Assembly (NCBI RefSeq): GCF_963259705.1
Contig: NC_081841.1
Coordinates: 115,480,979 to 115,544,978 of the forward strand
DNA length: 64,000 bases
Reading direction: 5' to 3'
Source of the DNA: Myotis daubentonii
Lineage: Eukaryota > Chordata > Mammalia > Chiroptera > Vespertilionidae
Part shown: positions 23,656 to 35,365 of the stretch, piece after piece
How the letters are laid out: each line of letters starts with the position of its first letter
How positions within the stretch are numbered: the stretch's first letter is position 1
Translations under genes and position numbers: made by a program
Notes under the pieces: generated by a model
What the model saw: only the letters and a program-made list of their open reading frames with translations
Database searches by the model: none
What the model was told of the DNA's origin: nothing

Positions 23656-25671
23656 TAAAATGTAGAATAAAATGGAAATCTGTGTCCTACTGATAGCTTA
23701 CACACCCATTAAAAATATAATGTGTACATGTAAAAGCAATTATATAAAAAAATCCAAGTGCTTCTCAGTCCTTTTTCATGTGTTTTCCAGATGTTAAAGT
23801 CCTTTCATATCTCTTTGATTCTCTAGTTTTCCATACGAAAATGTAAGCATATAGAAATAATCCAAACCTTATTATGCACACAAAAATTTCTGTGCCCTTC
23901 CATCTGAGAAGCAACAGGCCTTGTGTAGTATCACCATCTATATCTTACAATCAGATTTGCTGGACAGCACAGGTTCATCACCACTATGTTTGATGTTCAC
24001 ACAGTCCTCATACAATAGACCTCTATATATCTGTGTCCATTTTCTTCCCACTCTAGTAAACAGTTAATTAGCAGATTAATGGAGAAGTTGGGTAATTTTT
24101 ATCTACACAGTAATCATATGTGAATACATGGTCTTTTGTAGTTGACTTTTAAAAGTCAGACCCTATTCATGGACCATTACAGAATTTTATGTAATATGAG
24201 AGAGTACAGTAATTTTTCAAGTATAAGGAAATTAATAAACTCACATGAACTAAGTCACTCATAGTTAAAAAAATTGTTGATTAAATTCTGTCTTTTATCT
24301 TTGATTCCAGTACTTAAAACTCCATTTTAATTAATCAAGATCTGATTATTTGCACATGAAATTTTAAGTGCTGCCTTAATTGCCTTAAATATTTTTAGAA
24401 ATAGATTTGCTACAACCACGAATCATAAATAAAACGAAAAGCCGTTCCAGCCTCTTCCTGCCTTGTCTTCGGAGCTTAAGTAGCGTCTCTTCAGCTGACC
24501 AGCTTACTTGGCTTGGTTGTCTTCCTTTATTCTCTCTGACTCTGGGCAGGGCAGGTTCAACGAACCCCTTGTAGCAACATCCTTGTGACTAGCATGGTTT
24601 TGGACTGTCTCAGTTTTGATACCTAAACCTATCTTTCCCCACTCATTTGTGATCCTTGTCTTGGTATTTGCCCGTAGCAACTAGGTCCAGGGATTTACAA
24701 TGGCCAGATCGTACCACTTTTCCCTAGAATTCCACCTCCAACAAGCTGCCTGTATATTATCTGTCTGCTTACTGGACTGCTGGATTTCTGGTGAGCTCTT
24801 ATGCACGCTGTGTCTTGCACAACTCCTTTGCTACTTTGTACTGCATGCCCTGATGCAAACTGCTTGCCAAGACCACTCCATCTATATTTCCATCTATATT
24901 TGTTGTCATATCCTTCTGATTCCATGCTTTGTCTTCCAGAAATAACTTCTACACAGCACCTAGAAGTGAGTAAATTCCCATGTCTTTTTTAAATTCAGGG
25001 AAAAGCTCTGGTTCCAAGACCCCAATCCCTTCTCAGAAATCTGATTCATCTGCAACCAACAGGATTATACTTAACCCCATCCTAATTTATGTTCCCTAAG
25101 ATTTCCAGAAATCCTTTTGCTTCATGGTAAATGATTAAATATTAACTAATTTAAATCTCCATTCAAGAACGTATGGCTAGAAAATTCTGATGTAAGATAT
25201 CCAATATAAATTGTATCTTAAAAGCAACTGTATTGAATTTTTTAATTATGCATTATTTTACTTTGTCCATACTGATGGTTTCCTCTGTTATAATAAAAAA
25301 CAAACGATAATTGCATGCCTCAAATATTATAGACCCAAATCATTCAACCTAAATAAATCGAGTATTCTACCTGAAATTTTTCCAATGTAAACTTTCAAGG
25401 AACAAATTATTTTTGTTCAAAATTATTCAAAATCTAAAATATATATATTCATAACTTCTCATTTTTTAATATACTAGAATATATAGGATGTAGTAGGCAG
25501 GCATGAATGACTTATCCCTTAATGACCCTGTTTGGCTAAATGGATATGAATCACTGAGGGGATAACTAGTGGTGTCCTCAGGACTCCTGCTCTACACCTT
25601 ATTTCTGTGCTTTTGTTGCCTTCAGTTTTCTTTTCATAATTATATAACTGCTATAAATTTTAAGCTTTCAC
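23656..25671. other. TRPC4 intron, mostly unassigned
   Basis: AT-rich intron sequence. Stretch 24400-24970 is more GC-rich (GCCGTTCCAGCCTCTTCCTG onwards) and could be an old LTR or processed-copy relic. I found no frame or family match. Confidence 0.45.
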
Positions 25672-25858
25672 CCTAGCCTGTTTGGCTCAGTGGATAGAGT
25701 GTTGGCCTGAAAGGTCCCAGGTTTGATTCTGGTTAAGGGCACATGTGGAGGCAACCAATCAATGTGTTTCTCTCACAAAGATGTTTCTCTCTTTCTGTCT
25801 CTCCCCATTCTTCCACTCTCTCTAAAAATCAATGGCAAAATATCCTTGGGTGAGGATT
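25672..25858 (+). mobile_element. Ves SINE
   Basis: CCCTAGCCTGTTTGGCTCAG head with A-box-like TGGCTCAGTGG and B-box-like GGTTTGATTC, then a T/C-rich body. It is derived from a tRNA but is not a functional tRNA gene. Confidence 0.9.
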
Positions 25859-25916
25859 ATTAAAATTTTTTTCAAACTTTCTTTTACTAACTGCTCTTTC
25901 AGAGATTTTATTCCAT

Positions 25917-26035
25917 GTGAGGATTAAAAAAAACACATAATAATTTATGTAAAGTACCTGAATACAGCAGCTGTCATATAATATGAAAAAATGTTAGCTA
26001 CTTTACTTCTTTTTATTATTAGTGGTAATAGTACA
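25917..26035 (+). mobile_element. MIR SINE fragment
   Basis: GTGAGGATTAAA, TGTAAAGTACCTGAATA, AATGTTAGCTACTT and a TTATTATTAG tail match the 3' half of MIR by eye. Ancient and diverged. Confidence 0.6.
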
Positions 26036-26297
26036 GTGTTATCTCTCACTTATATCTCAAATGGTTACTCTCTTTTACTCCTTTCACTCAGGGTAAATAT
26101 GGACGCTGAAACTTTATAACCTTGTGTTTCTCATTAGTTACCACTCCTGTTTCTCTTCTTTCTTTCATCCAAGCAGCCATGAAATGAAGCCTGAACATGA
26201 TACCTTGTTTTCTTGCTTCTTATTCATTCTTCACCCAATTGCAATTTGGTTGTTGCTTCCATGACTCCATCAGAACTATTCTAGAAAATATCTAGAG

Positions 26298-26594
26298 CAG
26301 TGGTTCACAACCTTCCTAATGCTGTGACCCTCATGTTGTGGTGACCCCCAACTATAAAATTATTTTCGTTGCTGCTTCATAACTGTAATTTTGCTACTGT
26401 TATGAATCATAATGTAAATATCTGATATGCAGGATGTATTTTCATTGTTATAAATTGCACAGAATTAAAGCATAGTGATTAATCACAAAAACAATATGTA
26501 ATTATATATGTGTTTTCCGATGGTCTTAGGCAACACCTGTGAAAGGGTCGTTCGACCCCCAAAGGGGTCATGACCCACAGGTTGAGAACAGCTA
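26298..26594 (-). mobile_element. SPIN (Space Invaders) hAT element, non-autonomous
   Basis: Ends CAGTGGTTCACAACCTT and GGTTGAGAACAGCTA are near-perfect inverted repeats. The 8-bp duplications ATCTAGAG (26290-26297 and 26595-26602) are identical. The body has SPIN hallmarks: AAAGGGTCGTTCGACCCCC, GATTAATCACAAAAACAATA and TTTTCCGATGGTCTTAGGC. At 297 bp it is a MITE-like internal-deletion form. SPIN is established as a horizontally transferred hAT family in bats, opossum, tenrec, frog and lizard. Confidence 0.93.
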
Positions 26595-26689
26595 ATCTAG
26601 AGCCTTCATATCACCACTATCGATGGATTTTATTTCTTTACATTTTCTTCAGTATATCTGAATCATTTAACCCTGTTTAACACTTTCAT

Positions 26690-26796
26690 GTTTTAACATT
26701 ATTTTATTTTTCAATTACAGTTTATATTCAACATTTTTTTATTAGTGACACTTTCATTTTTGAAATCTTGTCCTTTTTAAATTATGTTACTCTGCT
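26690..26796 (-). mobile_element. L1 3' fragment, antisense
   Basis: TTTTTCAATTACAGTTTATATTC is the same start found at 32870 and 54178. Very short. Confidence 0.5.
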
Positions 26797-26981
26797 TTAA
26801 TATTTACAGAGAGGAAGGGAGAGAGATAGAGAGTTAGAAACATCAATCAGCTGCCTCCTGCACACTCCCCACTGGGGATGTGCCCACAACCAAGGTACAT
26901 GCCCTTGACCGGAATCGAACCTGGGACCTTTCAGTCCACAGGCTGACGCTCTATCCACTGAGCCAAACCGGTTTCGGCGAC
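26797..26981 (-). mobile_element. Ves SINE
   Basis: Complement of the head (GAGCCAAACCGG at right) with an exact B-box complement GGAATCGAACC. The 3' part is short and its tail is lost. Confidence 0.92.
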
Positions 26982-27845
26982 CACAGGACTTTTTACTATG
27001 AGAACCAACATTAACATGACTTAGCTAGTCCATGTGTACTTTCTTTTCATCCTCAATTCTCTGCTTCTTAGTTTGTCTCTCTTAAACTTTTGACTTCTCA
27101 TAAGTCCAGTGATCCCGATCTTACATCATAACTCCTGTCATTTCAGTCACTTTGGCAACTACCACATTCTCTTGATATTTCTAAAATAAACTCTCTTAGA
27201 GAACAAATCTGATTGTTTAGGCTCATCTTCACATTAGGCCATGTCCCTGCTTAGGTCATTTGACCTTGACCAATCTAATCCATGTGGCTTTGGGTGGGGA
27301 GGGTCAGAGACCTACATAAAGATCGCCCTTGCGTGAAAGGGTGCACATGAAATAATGTCACTCGGGCTGAGAGCTGCCAGAAAACATTATTGACTTGGTC
27401 CGACATCATGATTCCAAACTAATGTCAATCTCACTAAAGATTGAAATCCTAGGTATATGTTATGTATGAGATATTTTTTTTTTATTTTTACAATATAATT
27501 TAACTAAAGACTTATTGTAACCATTTATCAAAGCGTATAAGACTTTTGTCTTTTTACAGCATTATATTAAGGTAATAAAATGGTCCTTTTGAAACAAATA
27601 ATTCTTCATTAAGTTCAGACATTCTTCCTCTTATTCTATTTCTTGCAGTAAGTGAAATAAACTTAACTTTTAATTAAATCACCTAATTCATTCATTGACA
27701 GGAATAAGTAAAATATTCTCTGAAATATTAAAAAAAATAACAAATTTTATTAACTCAGCATTCTCAGACACTGCTATCTTACAGCATTTATTATGTGCAA
27801 CTTAAATAGCCAATGTGGAAACCAATATTGGTAACTTTATCTTTT
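26982..27845. other. TRPC4 intron, unassigned
   Basis: Unique-looking sequence. 27280-27420 is locally GC-rich but unrecognised. No ORF with splice-site context. Confidence 0.45.
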
Positions 27846-28054
27846 TAAATATATTTTTATTGATTTCAGAGAGGGAGGAAGAGAGAGATTTAGAAACATC
27901 AATGATGAGAGAGAATCATTGACCAGCCACCTGCCGAATGGCCCCTACCAGAGATCAAGCCACACCCTGGGCATATGCCCTGACTGGGAATTGAACAATG
28001 ACTTTCTGGTTCATAGGTCGATGCTCAACCACTGAGCCATGCCAGCCAGCCAAT
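27846..28054 (-). mobile_element. Ves SINE
   Basis: Left tail complement (TTTTTATTGATTTCAGAGAGG) and right head complement (CACTGAGCCATGCCAGCC). It belongs to the subgroup with a GACCTATGAACC-type middle. Confidence 0.9.
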
Positions 28055-28129
28055 AAATTTATTCTTAATCCTATTACAACTAAAAGCAAAATCAGGAAAA
28101 AGAAATGACATTTTTCAAAGATTAGGCTT

Positions 28130-28321
28130 GAGGATCAATTATTTGTTAACTCTTGCTAATTGCCCTAAGATGGGACAAACTTTTTATGAAAAAGACACAT
28201 AGTAAATATTTTAGGCTTTTGTGGGCTATATGTTTTCTGGTACAGTTAGCTCTGCCATTGTAATACAAAATAAATAATAGGTGATGCATAAATAAATGAC
28301 TGTGGCTGTGTTTCAATAAAA
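28130..28321 (+). mobile_element. old hAT-Charlie-like DNA transposon fragment
   Basis: AGTAAATATTTTAGGCTTTTG, GGGCTATATG, GCTCTGCCATTGTA and TCAATAAAACTTTGTTTAT are typical of an ancient mammalian non-autonomous hAT. It resumes at 29311-29470 (ACAAAAACAGGCTGTGGATC) after the L1 insertion. Confidence 0.6.
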
Positions 28322-28331
28322 CTTTGTTTAT

Positions 28332-29310
28332 ACAGTATGAAGTTTCCTCAAAAAATTAAATATGGAACTATGATTTGATCCAGTGACCCCACTTCTAGAA
28401 ATATATCCTAAGAAACCCAAAACACCAATCAGAAAGAATGTATGTAGGCCTATGTTCATAGCTAAGATCTGGAAATAGTCCAAGTGCCCATTAGTAGATG
28501 AGTGGATAAAAAAGCAGTGGTACATTTATACCATGGAATACTATGCAGCAGTAGAAAGAAGAATCTCTTACCCTTTGAGACGGCATGGAGGCACCTGGAG
28601 AGTATTATCCTAAGTGAAATAAGCCAGTCAGAGAAAGACAAGTATCACATGATGTCACTCATATGTGGAATTTAATCCTATATAGTAAAAGGCTAATATG
28701 CAAATTGGTGGAACCACCAGTTGCTATGGTGCTCACTGAGCACCAGGGGGCAGACGCTCATGTAAGAGCTGCCCCCTGGTGGTCAGTGCGCTCCCACAGG
28801 AGTAGCGCAGCTCAGCCAGAAGCTGGGCTCACAGCTGGCGAGTGCAGCGGCAGTGGTGGGAGCTTCTCCTGCCTCCACAGCAGCGCTAAGGATGTCCTCT
28901 CCAGGAGAGCAGGCCTATAAGCTGTCAGTCGGACATCCTCTGAGGGCTCCCAGACAGCGAGAGGGCGCAGGCTGGGCTTAGAGACCCCTGCACCCGAGTG
29001 CACAAATTTTGTGCACCAGGCCTCTAGCGAACAAAATAAACTGTTAAACAAAATAGATCCAGAAAAATAGAAGCATGGAACAGACTGTGGAATCCTAGAG
29101 GGAAGGCTGGTGTGGGTTAGGGGCGGAGAGGAAATAGGGGAAGGCAGTGGAAGAGATCAACAAAACCCATGGACACAGACAATAGGGTGGCCTGGGGCAG
29201 AGGTGAGCTCTAAAGATTCAATGGGAGAAAAAAGGGGACATATAGACATATATAATATTTTCAACAATAAAAATTTTAAAAATAAAAATAAATAAACTCT
29301 AAAAAAAACC
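28332..29310 (+). mobile_element. L1 3' fragment, sense, with a Helitron inside
   Basis: Sense-strand bat L1 3' end: ORF2 C-terminal end, ACACAGACAATAGGGTGG, then ATATTTTCAACAATAAAAA and an A-rich tail. CTTTGTTTAT flanks it on both sides (28322-28331, 29311-29320), a 10-bp target duplication. The Helitron at 28676-29027 splits it. Confidence 0.85.
28676..29027 (+). mobile_element. Helitron with a CTCF-like motif pair
   Basis: TCCTATATAGTAAAAGG after A28675 and hairpin GTGCACAAATTTTGTGCAC then CAGGCCTCTAG. The complement of CCACCAGGGGGCAG lies at 28769-28782. A one-mismatch copy (first base G) is at 28740-28753 in the opposite orientation. 352 bp, non-autonomous. Confidence 0.95.
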
Positions 29311-29639
29311 CTTTGTTTATGGACATTAAATTGTGAATTCATACAATTTCATATGTCATAAAATATCACCCTTTTTCTGTTTTTTTTTTTTTTCAACCGT
29401 TTGCAAAAGCAAAACTTATTTTTAACTCAGGGGTCATACAAAAACAGGCTGTGGATCAGTTTTTCATCTCTGACCTATAAAAGTAAATATAACTTTCAAA
29501 GCTCTTAGGAAAATCAAGTACACCATTTACACTAGTATGATTAAAACAAATTTTTAATTCTTTTTATTAAGTTTAATTTTATAATCACACTAAAATTTTA
29601 TTTTACTACTGACCTGTATTTTTTCTTTTGTCATTCATG

Positions 29640-30620
29640 CATTTATTTATTTTTCTTTTTAATTAAATTTATTGGGGTGATATTTGTTAATAAAATTATA
29701 TAGAATTTCAAATATACATTTCTATGAGACATAATCTGTATATTGCATTGTGTGTCCTCTACTCAAAGTCAAATCTTCCACCACCACATATTTGATCCCC
29801 TTTAGCTTTTACTACCTCCTTATCGTTCTGGTGACCACCATACTATTATCTGTGTTTATGATTTTTTGTTTGTTTTTCTTGTTTGTTCATTTGTTGCTTT
29901 CAGTTTTATATCATATGGTTTTTGACTTTTTCTGACTGACTTATTTTGCTTAGTATGATATTCTGAAGATCCATCTATGTTGTCACAAATGGCAGTATTT
30001 CATCTTTTCTTATGACTGAGTAGTATTTCATAATAGCTATAATAATAAAAGCAATATGCAAATCGACCGAACAACCAAATAGCAGAAAGACCATCTGGAC
30101 AACCTTCCGGATGACCACACTATGACACACACTGGTGCCAGGCCAGCTAAGGCAGGTGCAATGTGATTGGTTGGGGTCCTGGCCATCACCCCATGATCGC
30201 CCTGCCGAGGGAGGCCCAGGCTACCCGCCAGCAGGCTGTGGTGGGTGGGAGGGGCCTCCCTCTGCAGGGGCGATCCATCGTGGAGCCCTGACCAGGTGGG
30301 CGGGGCCTACCTCTTTGGGGTGATCGATCGAGGGGTTCCTGGACTGTGAGAGGGCACAGACTGAGCTGAGGGACCCCCCCCCCCCACCCCTGAGTCTATG
30401 AATTTTTTGCACTGGGCCTCTAATATATATGTATATCACATCATATGTTTTTTATCCAATCATCTACCAAATGACCCTTCTGTTGTTTCCATATCTTGGC
30501 CACCTTAAATAATGCTACAATGAACAAATGGGTACATATATTTTATGATTAAATGTTTTCAAATTTTTGTATAGATACCCAGTGGAGGACATGTATTTTT
30601 AAATTAATTTTATATACATA
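29640..30620 (-). mobile_element. L1 3' fragment, antisense, split by a Helitron
   Basis: L1 3' end (TTAAATTTATTGGGGTGATA) continues to about 30035 and again at 30424-30590 (TTCCATATCTTGGCCACC, AATAATGCTACAATGAAC), around the Helitron. It stops about 80-110 bp before the TRPC4 pore exon. Confidence 0.8.
30036..30423 (+). mobile_element. Helitron
   Basis: Degraded start TATAATAATAAAAGC and end GGGCCTCTAA before T30424. Hairpin relic GAATTTTTTGCAC. The 5' part GCAAATCGACCGAACAACC is shared with the copy at 58.3 kb. Confidence 0.85.
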
Positions 30621-30621
30621 A

Positions 30622-31395
<774 letters not shown>

Positions 31396-31397
31396 AA

Positions 31398-31540
31398 ACA
31401 CTTAGTTTAACTTATTTATTCATTCATTCTACAAATTCTTATTGAATACTTACTCTGATGCCAGGTACTGTTCTAGGAACTAGAAATACAGCAACGAACA
31501 ACGAAGATAAAGCCCTTCATCCCCTAGAGCTTACATGTAT
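31398..31540 (+). mobile_element. LINE2 3' end fragment
   Basis: TTCATTCATTCTACAAATTC, TATTGAATACTTACTCTGATG, CCAGGTACTGTTCTAGGAAC and GAGCTTACATGTA are the L2 3' end. Ancient mammalian repeat. Confidence 0.75.
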
Positions 31541-32494
31541 AACTATAGCCAAACACAATTGTAATAAAGTAAATCATGCTGGAATGAAATATGTTTTTAA
31601 GTCTTTAATATTTAGACAAGTATCATTTTATAAGGATAATTATAGGCTTCTCAGTTTCTCCATAAATAACTACAATTATATTGCATTTTGGAATTTATTG
31701 CTAAAACTCTGAAATGTTATTATTGTTATTTTGAGAGGCAACATTCTGAATTTTACTTAAACCTCTCACAGATGAAAAACTGCATAAATATAAGAAAAAA
31801 TATTTTCATTTACTGATTCACAGTCTAACATATTCCCATGTGCATGTACCTAGGTCCTGGGATTTACATGTTAATAGCTAAATTTGTGGAGCTTTATTTA
31901 AACATCTTACAAATCTAAAAATTTTTAGATACTCCCTATATATTTGTATCAGAACTTCTGTATTCTTCTAGTTAACACATTTTCCTAATGGGAATTCTAT
32001 TTTCTAAACTACCCCTTCAAAAACATTAGGAAGCCTCTAATTATAAAGCTATACACAGAGAAGCTGTATATACAATTTGGATTCTATAAAACATGTATGG
32101 TGTATGGAGTTTATGAAGAGAACACTATTCAAGAATAGTATGACATTTTCTTTTTGCTTCTTTGTGGAGTGTTACTTTTTACATAGATTAAAATAAGCTT
32201 CAAATCTCTATTTTTGTTTAACCCAAATACTAAAACTACTTGAGAAGAGACCAGGCACTCAGAAGCTGAACCAGGTGTCCTTTCCAGGATCCTGCATATG
32301 ATGCCTCCTTGAAGCATGCACATGACAAGTATTTTATTTCCTCCTGTCCTAAAATACCTGAATTTACCCTGAGGGCTTTTTCTTTTGTCCTGCTAATCCT
32401 AACTCAGAGCTTTAGGATAAAGTATTTTAAAAATAATAAAGTTTAATGGTTAAAAGGAAAAAGCAATCATGCAGGCCATATCTAAAGCCTGTTT
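31541..32494. other. TRPC4 intron, unassigned
   Basis: AT-rich single-copy-looking sequence without support for a gene. Confidence 0.45.
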
Positions 32495-32790
32495 CTCATT
32501 CACTCATGTATTCTTTAAACAAATATTTATTGTGCATCTAATATATGCCAAATATATGCTTGCTTTTAGGGATAAAAAGAATAAGGAAGTCTCTGCCCTC
32601 AAGAAAAATGTGATGTAGTAGGGATAAAATAAGTAAATGATTTCAATATTGAGAAAATGGATTTGCTAATGTGATGAAAGTACAGAAGAGAAGGACCATG
32701 CATGCTGGGGTGGGAGGCAGCTGAGATTGATGGTGGTTGGGGCAGGCTTCCTATGAGAGCAAATAGCTAAGTGAAGCCTTAAATATTGAC
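32495..32790 (+). mobile_element. LINE2 3' end fragment
   Basis: CATTCACTCATGTATTC, ACAAATATTTATTGTGCATC and AGGCTTCCTATGAG with AAGTGAAGCC fit the L2 3' region by eye, diverged. Confidence 0.65.
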
Positions 32791-32859
32791 TAGGTTAGAA
32801 GATGGGTAGCAGTAGGTGGTTTTTAGTCATCACCATCATAGTTCAGTTCCAGTTTTTCT

Positions 32860-33776
32860 TTTTTTTACTTTCAATTACAGTTTACATATATCATTAAATT
32901 AGTTGCAAGTATACACCTCAGTGACCAGACATTACAGAATTTAATAAGTGATCACCCCAATAAATCCCATACTCATTCAGCACCAGAGTTAGTTATTAAA
33001 ATATTATTGATTATATTCCCTATGCTGTACTTTGCATGCCCATGGGTACTCTGTAACAACTAATTAGTACATCTTAATCACTTAACCTTTATTGCCCAGT
33101 CCCCCACACCCTCCCATCTAGCAACCAACAAAAATATCTCTGTATCCATGAGTCTGTTTCTGTTCTGCTTATTCATTTTGTTTGTCAATTCAATTGTTGA
33201 TAGATATGTATTTATTGCCATTGGGACAACTTTAAGTGTACTGACATTTATATCATGGGAGAGTGGAAGGAGAACAGTGAGAGCAAGAAATTGAAAACCT
33301 ATTTGAAAAAATAATAACAGAAAACTTCCCTAACTTGGAGAAGAAAACATACATATAAACCCAGGAAGTGCAGAGAGTCCCAAACAAGATGAGCCCAAAG
33401 AAGCCCACACCAAGACACATTGTAATTAAAATGCAAAAAGTTAAAGACAAAGATAGAATCCTCAAAGCAGCAAGAGGTAACAGTTACCTATAAGTGAGAC
33501 CAATAAGACTTTCAGCTGATTTCTCAAAAGAAACTTTGCAGGCCAGAAGGGAGTGGCAAGTAATATTCAAAGTGATGAAAGCAAGGGCCTACAACCAAGA
33601 TTATGCTATCCTGCAAAGCTATCATTAAAATTGATGATAAAGTTTCCCAGACAAGAAAAAGCTAAAGAAGCTCATCACCACCAAACCAGAATTGTATGAA
33701 AGGTTGAAGGGTCTTCTTGAAGAAGATGGTCAATAATATGAACAATAAAATGGCAATAAATACATATCTATCAACT
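32860..33776 (-). mobile_element. L1 insertion with 5' inversion and 14-bp target duplication
   Basis: GTTCCAGTTTTTCT is exactly duplicated at 32846-32859 and 33777-33790. The left part (to about 33195) is an antisense L1 3' end starting with the poly-A complement. The right part (from about 33250) is sense ORF1 (AGCCCACACCAAGACACATT, AGAAACTTTGCAGGCCAGAA). ORF2 between them is missing. The 27-bp segment 33196-33222 is the exact reverse complement of 33749-33775, so the inverted piece is bounded by an inverted repeat. Confidence 0.88.
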
Positions 33777-33928
33777 GTTCCAGTTTTTCTAACCATTGGA
33801 GACTTTGTGTAGACTCTTTCAGAATCACAGGCTTTGTTTAGTAGTAAAATAGCATAATGAAATCAAGATAACACTTAATATATGACTCCTTAAGAATCAG
33901 GAGGATCAGAAGCTACTCATAAGCCAAT

Positions 33929-33931
33929 AAT

Positions 33932-33986
<55 letters not shown>

Positions 33987-34266
33987 TAAAATATGTTTTA
34001 TTGAAGGGAGGAAGGGAAAGGGATAGAAACATCAAGATGAAAGAGAATCATTGATCAGCTGCCTCTTAGGAACATTTATGGCAACTAGTTAGAGAGCAGC
34101 CATTCTCCTCTTGAATTAGCCATAAATTGAATTAAGTAGACAATCTGGGAAGTAGGAAGTGCTAGAAACTGAACCCACAACTGACATGTGTCCTGGCCAA
34201 GAATTGAACTGGTGACCTCTTGGTCCATGGGTTGACAGTCAATCACTGAGCTATACTGGCCAGGCT
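33929..34266 (-). mobile_element. Ves SINE disrupted by an inverted insertion
   Basis: A tail-side (ATTT)n tract (33929-33987) and a complementary SINE body run to GATCAGCTGCCT. The SINE then resumes at GAACCCACAACTGAC and ends at the head complement GAGCTATACTGGCC. The intervening 34065-34170 is not SINE: it is the reverse complement of 34987-35092. About 20-25 SINE bases are missing at the insertion. Confidence 0.88.
34065..34170 (-). repeat. inverted copy of 34987-35092 inside a SINE
   Basis: Reverse complement of 34987-35092, 104 of 106 bases identical. Identity stops sharply at both edges. The SINE position and the lack of target duplications mark it as the acceptor. Confidence 0.96.
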
Positions 34267-34578
34267 AAGCCAATAATTTAGGTGACCACCTTTTTATTAT
34301 CTTAAGCAGATTCTACTGAATCCCATTCTCCATAACTGCAGCAAACAAATATACTTTTCTTCATTGCATTAGAATCATAAGCTTGTTTAGAAAGAAAGTA
34401 AAAAAGAGAGAACTAGAGGAGAGGAACAGGAAGGAAAATGCGTGGGAAACTACAGCTTCTGTGCTTCCATCTAATGATTGAAGCCTCCAATCAGACAATT
34501 GCTAAGCAACAATGGAGGCTATGCATTTTCTAAATATAATGATTCCTATTGAAAGCACAATTTGTCCAGTGCCTAGAC

Positions 34579-34794
34579 CAGCCGTGGGCAAACTACGGCC
34601 CGCGGGCCGGATCCAGCCCATTTGTAATGAATAAAACTAAAAAAAAAAAAAAGACCGTACCCTTTTATGTAATGATGTTTACTTTGAATTTATATTAGTT
34701 CACACAAACACTCCATCCATGCTTTTGTTCCTGCCCTCCAGTCCAGTTTAAGAACCCATTGTGGCCCTTGAGTCAAAAAGTTTGCCCACCCCTG
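34579..34794. mobile_element. small hAT element (216 bp) with perfect 8-bp duplication
   Basis: GCCTAGAC occurs at 34571-34578 and 34795-34802. Ends CAGCCGTGGGCAAACTAC and GTTTGCCCACCCCTG are inverted repeats. It has an internal A-run and no ORF: a non-autonomous element of the CAGNNGTGGGCAAACT class. Confidence 0.92.
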
Positions 34795-34986
34795 GCCTAG
34801 ACTAAAGTATATATTGTTCATAGTAGAAAGATATATACAACCTATGCATTCATTGGCACCTAGCAATTTTGTAATATTGGAATGATGTATAATCTAACAT
34901 TATCTTACTCCAAAATCTGAGTTCGTTTTTATAATAGTAATGGGTTAAAATGAATTATTTTGAATTATTTAACTGTATGTATACCT

Positions 34987-35092
34987 AGTTTCTAGCACTT
35001 CCTACTTCCCAGATTGTCTACTTAATTCAATTTATGGCTAATTCAAGAGGAGCATGGCTGCTCTCTATCTAGTTGCCATAAATGTTCCTAAG
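34987..35092 (+). repeat. probable donor of the inverted copy
   Basis: Intron sequence beginning AGTTTCTAGCACTTCC, not part of a recognisable transposon. It pairs with 34065-34170 across about 816 bp. Confidence 0.9.
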
Positions 35093-35113
35093 TTTTCTCA
35101 GGAGATAATAAAA

Positions 35114-35365
35114 TCCTATATAATAAAAGCCTAATATGCAAATTGACCAAATGGCAGAACAACCGGTTGCTATAATGTGCACTGACCATCAGGGGGCAGA
35201 CTCTCAATGCAGGAGCTGCCCCCAACCTGCATGCCCCAGATCAGCCAAGGCGGGTGCCAGCGGGGCCCCCTGATCGCCCCACTGGTCGCCCCAGAGATCG
35301 GCCCTGATCGCCAGCTAGGCCTAGGGACCCTAAACATGCAAAAATTTCATGCACCAGACCTCTAG
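35114..35365 (+). mobile_element. Helitron, short
   Basis: TCCTATATAATAAAAGCC after A35113, hairpin relic ATGCAAAAATTTCATGCAC and CAGACCTCTAG before T35366. CCATCAGGGGGCAG at 35186-35199 is one mismatch from the CTCF consensus. The opposite motif is cut short. Confidence 0.93.

Noticed and set aside
24400..24970. candidate processed gene copy or exon cluster
   Set aside because: Higher GC than its surroundings, but no long frame, no matching splice sites and no recognisable protein.
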